The position numbers were made by a program, and so were the translations under genes. Under the pieces are notes generated by a model. The model saw only the letters and a list, made by a program, of their open reading frames with translations. It did not search any database and was not told where the DNA came from. Shown here piece by piece: positions 16,263 through 24,786 of a stretch of 64,000 nucleotides of DNA (position 1 is the stretch's first letter; the number at the start of each line of letters is the position of its first letter). Source of the stretch: Rugamonas apoptosis (GTDB lineage Bacteria; Pseudomonadota; Gammaproteobacteria; Burkholderiales; Burkholderiaceae_D); the NCBI RefSeq assembly GCF_014042355.1, contig NZ_JACEZU010000017.1:1-64000 (forward strand), written 5' to 3'.

Positions 16263-16805
16263 ATGAGCCATCACGAGCACCGCGCAACCCCGCTCATCTT
16301 CCGCCAGGCGACCACAGAAGACATCCCCGCGATGTCGGCGATACGCCTGAGTGTGCGCGAAAATGTGCTGTCCAACCCCAGCCGCATCACCGAGCGGATG
16401 TACCGCGATTATCTGGAGTCGCTGGGACGGGGCTGGGTCGCGGAAATCGACGGGGTGGTGGCCGGATTCTGCTACGCTGATAAAACCGATACCTCCATTT
16501 GGGCGCTGTTCATCGCGCCCGAGCATGAGGGGCGCGGTTACGCCAAGGCCTTGCTGGCGCTGGCCGTCGACTGGCTGTTCGCGTCCGGCGCGCGGCAGGT
16601 GCGCTTGAGCACCGGGACCGGCACGCGGGCCGAGCGCTTCTACGCCATGCAAGGCTGGACCCGGGAGCTGGCCGACGACAAGGACGTGTTCTACCTGTTG
16701 GCGCGGCCCGCCGAGCCGTTGCGCGGCGTGATACGTCATCGCGGCGCCAAACAAGTGAGTGTAGGGGACTTCCTGGAGATAGGCTATGCCGTTCAAAAAC
16801 ATTGA
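16263..16805 (+). CDS. GNAT-family N-acetyltransferase
   Basis: 180 residues from ATG 16263 (an in-frame ATG at 16227 would add 12). The fold is recognisable from FRQATTEDIPAMSAIRLSV, the acetyl-CoA-binding stretch IAPEHEGRGYAKALL and the C-terminal TRAERFYAMQGW. Substrate unknown. The small gene that follows begins inside its last 20 bases, so the two are likely co-expressed. Confidence 0.8.
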   Translation: MSHHEHRATPLIFRQATTEDIPAMSAIRLSVRENVLSNPSRITERMYRDYLESLGRGWVAEIDGVVAGFCYADKTDTSIWALFIAPEHEGRGYAKALLALAVDWLFASGARQVRLSTGTGTRAERFYAMQGWTRELADDKDVFYLLARPAEPLRGVIRHRGAKQVSVGDFLEIGYAVQKH

Positions 16806-17022
16806 TGGCTATGAGGTCGAGTGCACGGGGGAATTGCTGGAAGGCACCAAGCTATGGGGGGCGTATGTGTGCATCCACGCGCCGTCGAATAACCCCATGC
16901 ATATGAACAACATCTATCCCAAGCGGCGCGTGTCGGTGGAATTGACGTTGGCGGACCAGGCCGCGGCGGAAGCGGAGGCCGAACGCGCGGCGGCGCGCAT
17001 CTTGAAGGCACTGCGCGCCTAG
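16786..17022 (+). CDS. Small conserved-looking protein of unknown function
   Basis: 78 residues, MPFKNIDGYEVECTGELLEG at the start and an Ala/Glu-rich helical C-terminus. ATG has a clear GGAGA site 6 bases upstream, which supports translation despite the 20 bp overlap with the acetyltransferase. I do not recognise a characterised family. Confidence 0.65.
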   Translation: MPFKNIDGYEVECTGELLEGTKLWGAYVCIHAPSNNPMHMNNIYPKRRVSVELTLADQAAAEAEAERAAARILKALRA

Positions 17023-17049
17023 TGTCGTGCGGCGCGCATCCTTGGCACT

Positions 17050-17820
17050 TCACGCCGCCTGCAATTCCTCGTACAGCGCCAGGAATTCCTGGCTCAGCTT
17101 GTGGCGCGCGTCCAGGTGGATCATGGGCAGGTTGCGGTCGTGCGATTCGCGGATGCGGATCGAGCTCGACAGTTTGTTGTCCAGCACCGGCAAGCCTTCC
17201 TCTTTCAATTCGTCCACCAGCCGTTGCGGCAGCAAGGCCCGTGGCTGGAACTGGTTGACGACGATACCTTCGATTTCCAGCGCCGGATTGTGGTCGGCCT
17301 TGATCTCGGCCACGTTGTTGACCAGCGTGTACAGGGCCTGGCGCGAGAAGTCGTCGCAGTCGAACGGGATCAAACAGCTGTCGGCCGCGATCAGGGCCGA
17401 CTGGGTGAAGAAGTTATAGGCCGGCGGCGTGTCGACGAAGATTTCATCGAAGTCCTTGCTCAGTTCGTTGAGCGTGTCGCGCAGCTTGTAGATCTTGTGG
17501 CGCGATTCCAGCTTCGATTGCAAATCGCCCAGCTCCGGATGCGCCACCATCACGGACAGGTTCTCGAACGGCGTCTCGTGCACGTACTGGCTGGCTGCCT
17601 TGGCGAACATGGAAAAGCTCAGCATCTGCTCGAAGTAGGCGCCCATGGTGGGGGCCACGTCGTTGGCCGCCTGGCCCAGCAGGTAGCGGCTGGCGTTGCA
17701 CTGTGGATCTATGTCGATCAGCAAGGTTCGCTTGCCCTGGTGTGCCGCGATGGCGGCCAGGTTCACCGCAATGGTCGATTTACCGACGCCGCCTTTCTGA
17801 TTGAAGATCACACGTTTCAT
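17050..17820 (-). CDS. ParA-family ATPase
   Basis: 256 residues. A deviant Walker A motif FNQKGGVGKST starts at residue 5, followed by LLIDIDPQCNAS and IFVDTPPAYN (Walker B), the ParA/MinD arrangement. Chosen start is M at 17820, 4 residues before the motif; ATG 17832 is also possible. No parB gene or parS-like site is adjacent, so it is probably an orphan ParA that positions some cellular cargo rather than a chromosome-partition protein. It is followed upstream by the TIGR04552-like gene in the same direction. Confidence 0.85.
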   Translation of the reverse strand: MKRVIFNQKGGVGKSTIAVNLAAIAAHQGKRTLLIDIDPQCNASRYLLGQAANDVAPTMGAYFEQMLSFSMFAKAASQYVHETPFENLSVMVAHPELGDLQSKLESRHKIYKLRDTLNELSKDFDEIFVDTPPAYNFFTQSALIAADSCLIPFDCDDFSRQALYTLVNNVAEIKADHNPALEIEGIVVNQFQPRALLPQRLVDELKEEGLPVLDNKLSSSIRIRESHDRNLPMIHLDARHKLSQEFLALYEELQAA

Positions 17821-17938
17821 CTGCTGTTCCATGATTGGATGGGAATGGAACGATTCTAGCATGGTGCGATGCAGCAACGAATCATGCGGATATCATGCTT
17901 GTGTCAATTTGATCACAGTGTCCGATGCGACCGGCGCG

Positions 17939-19162
17939 TCAATGTGTTAGCGCGGAGGCGGTGGCGGGTGCAGAGGCGGGGGCCGCGTCAGCATCCGGCG
18001 CGGTGGCGGCCTGCGGCGGCTGGCAGGCCGCGATCCAGTCCTGCAACGCCCGCCCCAGCACGCGCAGGCGGGCCGTTTCCACCTGGCGCCGTTTGTAGGC
18101 TTCGTGACTGGCCGGGCCGCTCAGGCTGCGCTCGTGGCTGGCCCTGTCCATCAGCTGGATCTCATATTCGAAGAAGAATCCTACATCGTAATCCTGGATA
18201 TCGGCCGTGGGGTCCGGTTGCAGATGGATCATCTTGCGCACCGTGACCTGGATGCTGCTGAAGCCGGCGCCGCTGTGCGGGTTGTCGGTGCGCGTCTGGG
18301 GCTTGGCCAGTTGCTCCATTTCCTCGTCCATGCGCTGCAACAGTTCGTCAGGATAGCCATCGCTGTGGTCGAGCACGGCCCGGTACTTGCTGAATATCTG
18401 CTTGGCCGCTTCCAGGTCGAGCAGGGTATTGCGGGTGCGCTGGGCGTCCACGTTGGTGACCGACAGCAAATGGGCGCGCTGCAAGGTGCGCAGGGCCAGC
18501 AGGCATTCGAAGCGGGTGTTGAAGATCAGCCGCACGCCCAGGTGGTCGTAGATGTCGGCCGCCAGGTAGCCGGCCTTTTGCAGCAGCTTGAGCAGGATGC
18601 TGTGGCGGCCCTTGTTGTTCTTGCGCTCGTAATGCAGCAACGGCAGGCACACTTCGCCGTCCGTGAGGAAGTGGCGGCCGCTGTCGTCGCAGTGGATCAC
18701 TTCGTCCAGGCTGGCGAACACCTGCTCGCGGATGGTGGAAAAGTGGCGCAGCTTGAGGTTGTTCTCCAGGTAGAAAATGCCGTGCATCACCTTGAGCACG
18801 GCGCATGACCACATGCGCAGCAAGTCCGATTGCTGGCCCCGCATGGAAGCGTACACCAGCAGTTGCAGCGGGTCGTCCGGCGCGGCCACGGCGGCCGGGA
18901 CCAGGTGGGCCTGGCTCGGTTCCAAAAAAGTGTGGGTGATGAAGTCGACCGCCTCGCGGTGCACGCGGGCGATGTGGGCGGGAGCGGCCGGCTGGTCCAG
19001 GTCGAAACCGTATTCGCGTACGAACTGGCGCGCGTCGTGCAGGTTGCGCAAGGCCAACGCGGGCAGGTCGATGGCCGATACGCCGTTGGCGATCGCGTTC
19101 AAGTAGCTCCAGTTGAGCGAAAACTTGTGCTTACTTTTGAGCGAGGCTCGAAGTTCTGTCAT
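17939..19162 (-). CDS. TIGR04552-family protein, related to the RelA/SpoT synthetase fold
   Basis: About 407 residues from ATG 19162. The order of conserved blocks (FSLNWSYLNAIANGVSAIDL, HREAVDFI, WSCAVLKVMHGIFYLENNL, HSILLKLLQKAGYLAADIYD, TRNTLLDLE) matches the TIGR04552/TIGR04562 family as I remember it. Several blocks parallel RelA/SpoT nucleotidyltransferases: DIYDHLGVRLIF with the Dx..GxR of the Mg site, SSIQVTVRKMI in the place of YQSLHTTV, FEYEIQLMD in place of EVQIRT, and SGPASHEAYKRRQ in place of AAHWxYK. It may therefore make a nucleotide second messenger or modify a nucleic acid; activity is unknown. A Pro/Ala-rich tail ends the protein. Confidence 0.75.
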   Translation of the reverse strand: MTELRASLKSKHKFSLNWSYLNAIANGVSAIDLPALALRNLHDARQFVREYGFDLDQPAAPAHIARVHREAVDFITHTFLEPSQAHLVPAAVAAPDDPLQLLVYASMRGQQSDLLRMWSCAVLKVMHGIFYLENNLKLRHFSTIREQVFASLDEVIHCDDSGRHFLTDGEVCLPLLHYERKNNKGRHSILLKLLQKAGYLAADIYDHLGVRLIFNTRFECLLALRTLQRAHLLSVTNVDAQRTRNTLLDLEAAKQIFSKYRAVLDHSDGYPDELLQRMDEEMEQLAKPQTRTDNPHSGAGFSSIQVTVRKMIHLQPDPTADIQDYDVGFFFEYEIQLMDRASHERSLSGPASHEAYKRRQVETARLRVLGRALQDWIAACQPPQAATAPDADAAPASAPATASALTH

Positions 19163-19394
19163 GGCACACAGGCATGAAGCGGCAATCTGCCCCACCGCGC
19201 CCAACCGCCCGGCGATGGTGGGGGTATCGACTCGCAGACGGCTTGCCGTACGGTCGTTCAATTCAGTATTGCAGCCTGCCGCTCGGCAGTCAATCTATCT
19301 GCCGAACAACTTGTTTTGCTATGCACAAAATTCCGGCCACGCCGCGCCGGTCACGACGCCCGTTGCGTTGCGTTGCACGACAGCGCCCGTTGCA

Positions 19395-20552
19395 TTACAG
19401 CGCCTGCTGCAGGATGGCGCGGCTGACCTCCAGGTTCACGTCGCGCCGTTCGCCCAGCTTGCTCATGCCGTGCGCGGCCAGTTGGGCCAGCACCGCTTCC
19501 ACCGCTTCCTGTCCCAGGCCATAGTTGGCCAGCCGGGTGGGGATGCCCACGCTTTCGAAGAAGGCGCGGGTGCGGGCGATGGCAGCGTCGATGCGCTCAT
19601 CCTCGCCGCCGTCCGTGATGCCCCACACGCGTGCGCCGTATTGCAGCAGCTTGTCGCGCTTGCTGTCGCGCCGCACCTGCAGCAGGGCCGGCAGCACGAT
19701 GGCCAGGGTGCGGGCGTGGTCGATGTTGTAGAGCGCCGTCAGTTCGTGGCCGATCATGTGGGTGGCCCAGTCCTGCGGCACGCCGGCGCCGATCAGGCCG
19801 TTCAGGGCCAGCGAGGCGGCCCACATCAGGTTGCTGCGGGTATCGTAATCGTCGGGCGCGGCCAGCGCGCGCGGCGCGATCTCCACCAGCGTTTGCAGCA
19901 AGCCTTCGGCGAAACGGTCCTGCGGCAACGCTTGCGCCGGATAGGTCAGATACTGTTCCGTGGTGTGGACGAAAGCGTCCACCAGGCCGTTGGCCACTTG
20001 CGGCAAGGGCAGGGTGTAGCTGCGGGTCGGGTCCAGGATGGAGAATTGGGGGAACAGGTGTTCGCTGCGGAACGGCTGCTTGGTGTGGGTGGCCTTGCGG
20101 GTGACGACGGCGCCGTTGTTCATTTCCGAACCGGTGGCCGGCAAGGTCAGCACGGTGCCGAACGGCAGCGCGCGCCGCACCACGGCGCCGCGGCTGCTGG
20201 CCACGTCCCAGGCGTCGCCCTCGTACACGGCGGCGGCGGCCACGAACTTGGTGCCGTCGATCACGGAACCGCCGCCCACGGCCAGCAGGTAATCGAGTCC
20301 TTCCGCCCGCACCTGGGCGACGGCGCCTTGCAGCGTCTCAAAGCTGGGATTGGGTTCGATGCCGCCGAACTCGCGCACCACGCGCCCGGCCAGCGCGGCC
20401 CGCACGTCGGCCAGGGTGCCCGTCTTTTCCGCGCTGGCGCCGCCGTACAGCAGCAGCACACGGGCCGTTTCCGGCACCAGGCGCGACAGGGCGGCCGTGG
20501 TGCCGGCGCCGAACACGATTTTGGTGGGGTTGTAGTACTCGAAGTTCAACAT
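19395..20552 (-). CDS. yqhD: NADPH-dependent aldehyde reductase / iron-containing alcohol dehydrogenase YqhD
   Basis: 385 residues, almost the 387 of E. coli YqhD and closely similar along its length: FGGIEPNPSFETL, LLAVGGGSVIDGTKF, LPATGSEMNNGAV, VANGLVDAFVHTTEQY, LNGLIGAGVPQDWATHMIGH and DDERIDAAIA-like GEDERIDAAI. Metal ligands D and H in LVDAFVH and two histidines in GHELTALYNIDHA are present. It reduces short-chain and lipid-peroxidation aldehydes with NADPH. ATG 20552 has AGGA 8 bases upstream; earlier in-frame codons lack a site. E. coli yqhD is controlled by YqhC, but no such gene is seen here. Confidence 0.95.
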   Translation of the reverse strand: MLNFEYYNPTKIVFGAGTTAALSRLVPETARVLLLYGGASAEKTGTLADVRAALAGRVVREFGGIEPNPSFETLQGAVAQVRAEGLDYLLAVGGGSVIDGTKFVAAAAVYEGDAWDVASSRGAVVRRALPFGTVLTLPATGSEMNNGAVVTRKATHTKQPFRSEHLFPQFSILDPTRSYTLPLPQVANGLVDAFVHTTEQYLTYPAQALPQDRFAEGLLQTLVEIAPRALAAPDDYDTRSNLMWAASLALNGLIGAGVPQDWATHMIGHELTALYNIDHARTLAIVLPALLQVRRDSKRDKLLQYGARVWGITDGGEDERIDAAIARTRAFFESVGIPTRLANYGLGQEAVEAVLAQLAAHGMSKLGERRDVNLEVSRAILQQAL

Positions 20553-20770
20553 GGTGGCTTCCTGAAGGCGTTGGCGATGAAGTTGTTTCAAATGGCCAAG
20601 GCTAGGCGCCATCGCGGCGCCATGGGCTTTTTGAAATGATGTGTAAGTCGGTTTGCCGTGCGCGGTGCACGGTGCCCGGTGCGTGGGCGCGCGCGGCACG
20701 GGCAGTGTAGCAGGGCCGGGACGTTGGCGTGCGGGAGGCAGTATGAATACCTGGCCCGCACGCGTTGCCG

Positions 20771-21211
20771 TTAGTGGTGCAGTGGGATGCTGGCGGCGGT
20801 GCCGGCCAGTTCAGGATGGAAGGCGCGGTCGCCGGGGGCCGTGTCGTAATAAGCCTGGAAGCGCGCTACCTTGCCGTCGCGCATGGTGAACACGTGGACC
20901 CAGGGATTGTCGAAACGGCGCCCGGTGGATTTGGCGATCCAGGTGGCGTCGCCGGTGACGACCACCGTGTCGCCCTCGGCAATGAACTGGCGCGGTTCGA
21001 ATTGGACGGCCTGGACGGACGCGTCCAGCTTGGCGAAGAACTGGCCTATGCCTTGCTTGCCGTGATAGCTGCCGGCATAGGGGGTGTATTCGGAATCGGG
21101 ACCGATCCAGTCCGCGTCGTCGTGATACAGGTCCATCAGCTTGCGGATGTCGCCGCTCTGGAACAGTTGGTAGCCTTGCATCACCAGTTGCTTGTTCTCT
21201 TGTGCATTCAT
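20771..21211 (-). CDS. NTF2-like / SnoaL-like domain protein
   Basis: 146 residues forming a single NTF2-like alpha+beta cone: MNAQENKQLVMQGYQLFQSG, then YHDDADWIGPDSE, GIGQFFAKLD and VHVFTMRDGKVARFQAYYDT. Family members are ketosteroid isomerases, polyketide cyclases and many binding proteins; no function can be assigned. ATG 21211 follows AGGAGA by 7 bases. Confidence 0.8.
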   Translation of the reverse strand: MNAQENKQLVMQGYQLFQSGDIRKLMDLYHDDADWIGPDSEYTPYAGSYHGKQGIGQFFAKLDASVQAVQFEPRQFIAEGDTVVVTGDATWIAKSTGRRFDNPWVHVFTMRDGKVARFQAYYDTAPGDRAFHPELAGTAASIPLHH

Positions 21212-21404
21212 GGCTTGTCTCCTGATCATCGTCCGCCCCGCGGCAGTCGCGGATGGTCGTGTCGGGAGTGTCCGATCAGATCAGCCTAGTTCGCGGGGAG
21301 CCGATGTCAAGGTGGGCCGAAGGATGATGCTGTGCGGCAATGGCGCCATGCCGCGAAAAGGCCTAGAGTGGGGCCATGAGCGACTCGCACAACAGGAACG
21401 CAGG

Positions 21405-22250
21405 ATGACGCCCGAACCCATGCTGATCCGCCCCATGCACGCGCAGGAGCTGGACACCGTGCTCGACTGGGCGGCCGAGGAAGGCTGGAATCCCGGCCTC
21501 AACGACGCCGCCTGTTTTCATGCGGCCGATCCGGGCGGCTTCCTGCTGGGCGTGGTGGACGGCGAACCGGTCGCCAGCATCTTTGCGGTGCAATATGGCA
21601 CCACCTTCGGCTTCATCGGTGGCTACCTCGTGCGCCCGGCCTGGCGCGGACGCGGGCATGGCATGGCCCTGTGGCGGGCCGGCATGGCGCGGCTGGCGGG
21701 CCGCAATGTGGGGCTGGACGGGGTGGTGGCCCAGCAGGGCAATTACGCCAAGTCCGGTTTTCACCTGGCCCACCGCAACATCCGCTACGAGGCGTATGGC
21801 CGGCCCGGCGTGGACAATGCGGCGGTGCCGCTGGCCTCGCTGCCGATCGATGACGTGCACCGTTACGACCGCGCTTGCTTCCCCGATGAGCGCAGCCGCT
21901 TCCTCCAGTGCTGGATCACCCAGCCCGATTGCATCGCCGTCGGCATTCCGGGTGCGCAGGGCGTGGCCGCGTACGCCGTGCTGCGCCCGTGCCGCCTTGG
22001 CTACAAGATCGGCCCCCTGTTCGCCGAGACGGCGGTGCAGGCCGAGACCCTGTTCCTCAACCTGCTGGGCCAGGTGACGCCGGGCGTGCCTGTGTACCTG
22101 GATGTGCCGGAAGCGAACGCGGCCGCCATGTCGCTGGCCGCGCGCCACCAGCTGCGGCCCTGCTTCGAAACGGCGCGCATGTACACCCGGGGCCAGCCGG
22201 CGATGGACATGGCGCGCCAATATGGCATCACCTCGTTTGAGCTGGGCTAG
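21405..22250 (+). CDS. GNAT acetyltransferase with a second C-terminal domain
   Basis: 281 residues. The N-terminal half is a GNAT domain (LIRPMHAQELDTVLDWAAEEGW, acetyl-CoA site VRPAWRGRGHGMALW). The C-terminal half (YDRACFPDERSRFLQCWI, then AYAVLRPCRLGYKIGPLFAE) matches the YitH/HolE-type domain (Acetyltransf_18) found in two-domain acetyltransferases. Substrate unknown. ATG 21405 is preceded by CAGG close by and AGGAA further up; the ORF remains open upstream but without a credible start. Confidence 0.82.
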   Translation: MTPEPMLIRPMHAQELDTVLDWAAEEGWNPGLNDAACFHAADPGGFLLGVVDGEPVASIFAVQYGTTFGFIGGYLVRPAWRGRGHGMALWRAGMARLAGRNVGLDGVVAQQGNYAKSGFHLAHRNIRYEAYGRPGVDNAAVPLASLPIDDVHRYDRACFPDERSRFLQCWITQPDCIAVGIPGAQGVAAYAVLRPCRLGYKIGPLFAETAVQAETLFLNLLGQVTPGVPVYLDVPEANAAAMSLAARHQLRPCFETARMYTRGQPAMDMARQYGITSFELG

Positions 22251-22330
22251 CGCCAGTTTGCTATGCTATCGCCTTTGCGGCGGCCGGCGACAAGGCCCGG
22301 CCGCCGGTCCCTATTTACGGAGTGGTAAGC

Positions 22331-22867
22331 ATGGTTTCCCTGCAAGAGCAGTTGCTAAAGGCCGGCCTGGTCGACAAGAACAAGGTCAAGAAGGTTAATC
22401 AGGACAAGAGCAAGCAGAAGAAGGAGGAGCGCCGCACGGGCACGCAGAGCGTGGACGAGGCGCGGCTGGCCGCGCTTGAGATCCAGCGCAAGAACGCGGA
22501 ACGGGCCCGCGAATTGAACGCCCAGCGCGACGAGGCGGCCACGCAGAAGGCGATCCAGGCGCAGATCGCGGACCTGGTGCAGAAGAACCGCCAGAACAAG
22601 GGCAAGGGCGACATCGCCTACAACTTCACCCATGGCACCAAGATCGAGCGCATCTACGTGTCGGCCGAGGTGCGCGAGCATCTGGTGGCGGGGCGGCTGG
22701 TGGTGGTTTGCCTGGGCGACGCGGTGGAGCTGGTGCCGCGCGTGATCGCGGACAAGATCGCCGAGCGCGATGCGTCGCTGGTGGTGCGCGTCAACAAGAG
22801 CACGACGGAAGTGGATGAGGACGATCCGTACGCCGCTTTCCAGATCCCCGACGATCTGATGTGGTGA
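22331..22867 (+). CDS. DUF2058 family protein (YaiL-like)
   Basis: 178 residues. The highly charged, lysine-rich N-terminus (LQEQLLKAGLVDKNKVKKVN) leads into a coiled region and the conserved C-terminal block DIAYNFTHGTKIERIYVSAE. E. coli YaiL is of similar length and is a nucleoprotein/polysaccharide-associated protein of unclear role. ATG 22331 has GGAG 8 bases upstream. Confidence 0.85.
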   Translation: MVSLQEQLLKAGLVDKNKVKKVNQDKSKQKKEERRTGTQSVDEARLAALEIQRKNAERARELNAQRDEAATQKAIQAQIADLVQKNRQNKGKGDIAYNFTHGTKIERIYVSAEVREHLVAGRLVVVCLGDAVELVPRVIADKIAERDASLVVRVNKSTTEVDEDDPYAAFQIPDDLMW

Positions 22868-22874
22868 TGTGCAT

Positions 22875-22896
22875 GCCGGCGCGTCGCCGCGCCGGC
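22875..22896. terminator. Hairpin between convergent genes
   Basis: GCCGGCGCG and CGCGCCGGC form a 9 bp stem with a TCGC loop, between the ends of the DUF2058 gene and the convergent TetR gene. No T-run, so any termination would be weak or factor-assisted. Confidence 0.4.
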
Positions 22897-22900
22897 CGGA

Positions 22901-23545
22901 TCAGCTGTACGCGGACGACCACAGCCGTTCGATAGCTGCTTCCAGTTCCGCATGAAAGTCCCGTTCCAGCACCCGCAACGCCGGTTGCTGCAACAGGGCG
23001 CGCAGCGCATCGGGAAAGTCCAGCGCTTGCCATAGCCCCAACGTGAGCGCGTAGGTTTGCAGCAGCAGGGTGGCGCCCCAGCCGGACACGCGCGCGGGCG
23101 CGCCTTGCTCCAGCAGGGCGCCGGCCTGCATCATTCCCTGCGCCAGGTTCAGCTTGAAGCGTTGCATGGCTTCCAGCGGCAGGTTCTTTTCCAGCACGGT
23201 GTTGCCGAGCGCGGCCAGTCGCAACAGGTCGCCGCTGTCGCGCACCAGTTGCGTGTAGGCGCGCGCGAAGCGGGCCGCCGCATCGGGCTGCTGCATGTCC
23301 AGTCCCGTCAGCAGCGGCGCCAGCGCCGTGAACAAGCGCGCGAAGCTGTCTTCCAGCAGGGCGACGAAGATTTCTTCCTTGGTGCGGAAATACAGGTACA
23401 CCGTGCCCTTGGCCAGGCCGGCCGCGCTGGCGATGTCGGCCACGGGCGGCAGGGCGTGGCGCTCGCGATAGAGCTGGTGGGCGGCGTCGAGCAGCACGCG
23501 GCGGCGCTGCTCCCGGTGTTCCTCGGTCAGGACGGGGCGTCCCAT
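22901..23545 (-). CDS. TetR-family transcriptional regulator
   Basis: 214 residues with a TetR helix-turn-helix about residues 14-60 (RRVLLDAAHQLYRERH, VADIASAAGLAKGTVYLYFRT) and an alpha-helical C-terminal domain. It lies downstream of, and in the same direction as, the SDR gene with 74 bp between them. The two TGACTN..GTCA palindromes in front of the SDR gene are the obvious target sites. Confidence 0.85.
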   Translation of the reverse strand: MGRPVLTEEHREQRRRVLLDAAHQLYRERHALPPVADIASAAGLAKGTVYLYFRTKEEIFVALLEDSFARLFTALAPLLTGLDMQQPDAAARFARAYTQLVRDSGDLLRLAALGNTVLEKNLPLEAMQRFKLNLAQGMMQAGALLEQGAPARVSGWGATLLLQTYALTLGLWQALDFPDALRALLQQPALRVLERDFHAELEAAIERLWSSAYS

Positions 23546-23619
23546 GGGCTTCCTTGGGGTTGAATGGCTCCGGATTCTACAATGAATCGGCGGCGCTTCA
23601 GTTTTTCCTCGGTTCTTTC

Positions 23620-24408
23620 TCAGTTCTTCATCAGCTGATAAGCGACCCGGCGTTGCACCATGCGCGGCATGAAGCGGTTGCCGAAGGCCGTGAACGCGTT
23701 CAGCCAGCCCGGCACGATGGAGGCGCGGCCCTGGTCGAGCGCGCGCAAGCCGATCCGCACCACGGCCGCGCTCTTCATCATCAGCAAGCGCTGGTACAGG
23801 GTGGCGCGCTGGCCGGACACGGCCAGGAAGCTGGTGGCGGAGATGCCGGGCGAGAGTACGGTCACGGTCACGCCCTTGCGTTTCAATTCCTCGTGCAGGG
23901 CTTCACCGAACAGCAGCACGTAAGCCTTGGTGGCGGCGTAGGCGGCATAGGTGGGCGTGGCCTGGTAGGCGCCGATGGACGACACCAGCAGGATCTTGCC
24001 GCGGCCGCGTTGCGCCATGTCGTTGGCGAAGGCGTGGGTCAGTTCCGTCAGCGCCACCATGTTCAGTTGCATCATGTCCAGCGTGCGGGCCAGCGGCTGT
24101 TCCAGGAACGGACCCCACACGCCATAGCCGGCATTGTTGATCAGGATATCGATGCGGATGCCGCGCGCGTCCAGCGTGGCCTTGAGCGCGTGGGCGGCGC
24201 CCGGCTGGGACAAGTCCGCGCTCTGCACTTCGCTCACGGTGCCGTATTGGCTGGCCAGTTCTCGGGCCAGCGCCTGCATCGGTTCGGCGCGCCGCGCCAC
24301 CAGTACCAGCTTGGCGCCGCGCGCGGCCAACTGGCGGGCGAAGTCCACGCCAAAGCCGCTCGAAGCGCCCGTCACCAGCGCCCACTGTCCTGTCAGATCT
24401 TGTTTCAT
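23620..24408 (-). CDS. Short-chain dehydrogenase/reductase
   Basis: 262 residues of the classical SDR type: cofactor loop TGASSGFG, NNAGYG, catalytic serine in ILLVSSIGAY and YAATK as the YxxxK motif, then PGISAT. The arginine pair in LVARRAE after the second strand suggests NADP(H). A substrate is not predictable. ATG 24408 has AGGAG at 7 bases; the GTG at 24414 is less likely. Forms a pair with the TetR gene downstream. Confidence 0.85.
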   Translation of the reverse strand: MKQDLTGQWALVTGASSGFGVDFARQLAARGAKLVLVARRAEPMQALARELASQYGTVSEVQSADLSQPGAAHALKATLDARGIRIDILINNAGYGVWGPFLEQPLARTLDMMQLNMVALTELTHAFANDMAQRGRGKILLVSSIGAYQATPTYAAYAATKAYVLLFGEALHEELKRKGVTVTVLSPGISATSFLAVSGQRATLYQRLLMMKSAAVVRIGLRALDQGRASIVPGWLNAFTAFGNRFMPRMVQRRVAYQLMKN

Positions 24409-24428
24409 CGCCACGCTCCTTGGTTAAA

Positions 24429-24441
24429 TGACTAATGGTCA
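24429..24441. promoter_or_regulatory. TetR-type operator 1 of the SDR gene
   Basis: TGACTAATGGTCA, arms TGAC/GTCA, 20 bases upstream of the SDR ATG. Same arm layout as the site 30 bp away, a classic TetR half-site pattern. Confidence 0.6.
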
Positions 24442-24458
24442 TAATATGGCCAGTTTAA

Positions 24459-24471
24459 TGACTGGCGGTCA
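24459..24471. promoter_or_regulatory. TetR-type operator 2 of the SDR gene
   Basis: TGACTGGCGGTCA, arms TGAC/GTCA, 30 bp (three helical turns) from the first site, so two dimers would bind on the same DNA face. Confidence 0.6.
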
Positions 24472-24786
24472 GTTGTCAATCGATGGGCTTAGAGGGGATC
24501 CACTAACTCGTCGCTACTGGCGGTAGGGCAGCCAGCCTGAAACCGCGCCGGGCATGGTCGGAGGATGTGTATGCCGTCACCAGTTCCGCGCCGCGCTCGA
24601 TGGAGAATCCGGCGCTGCCGACGTTGGCGTAGGACCTGGCCGACTCGCGCTATTCTTTGTCGCGGGCCAGGACAAATTGTCGCCCTATCGACCCGACCAA
24701 GTTGTGCGCTCGCTCAGTCAAATGGTGCCGTCAGTTTGCGGCTTGGGCGCGGTGCAGCCGATCGTCCAGGGCGGCCGTGGCGCGTG
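24472..24786. other. Intergenic region with a possible decayed gene tail
   Basis: No intact gene. On the minus strand a stretch of about 48 codons ending at a TAG near 24507 reads protein-like (AGFSIERGAELVTAYTSS) but is closed by an in-frame stop upstream at about 24655 and has no start, so it may be the residue of a deleted gene. Nothing else recognised. Confidence 0.3.
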
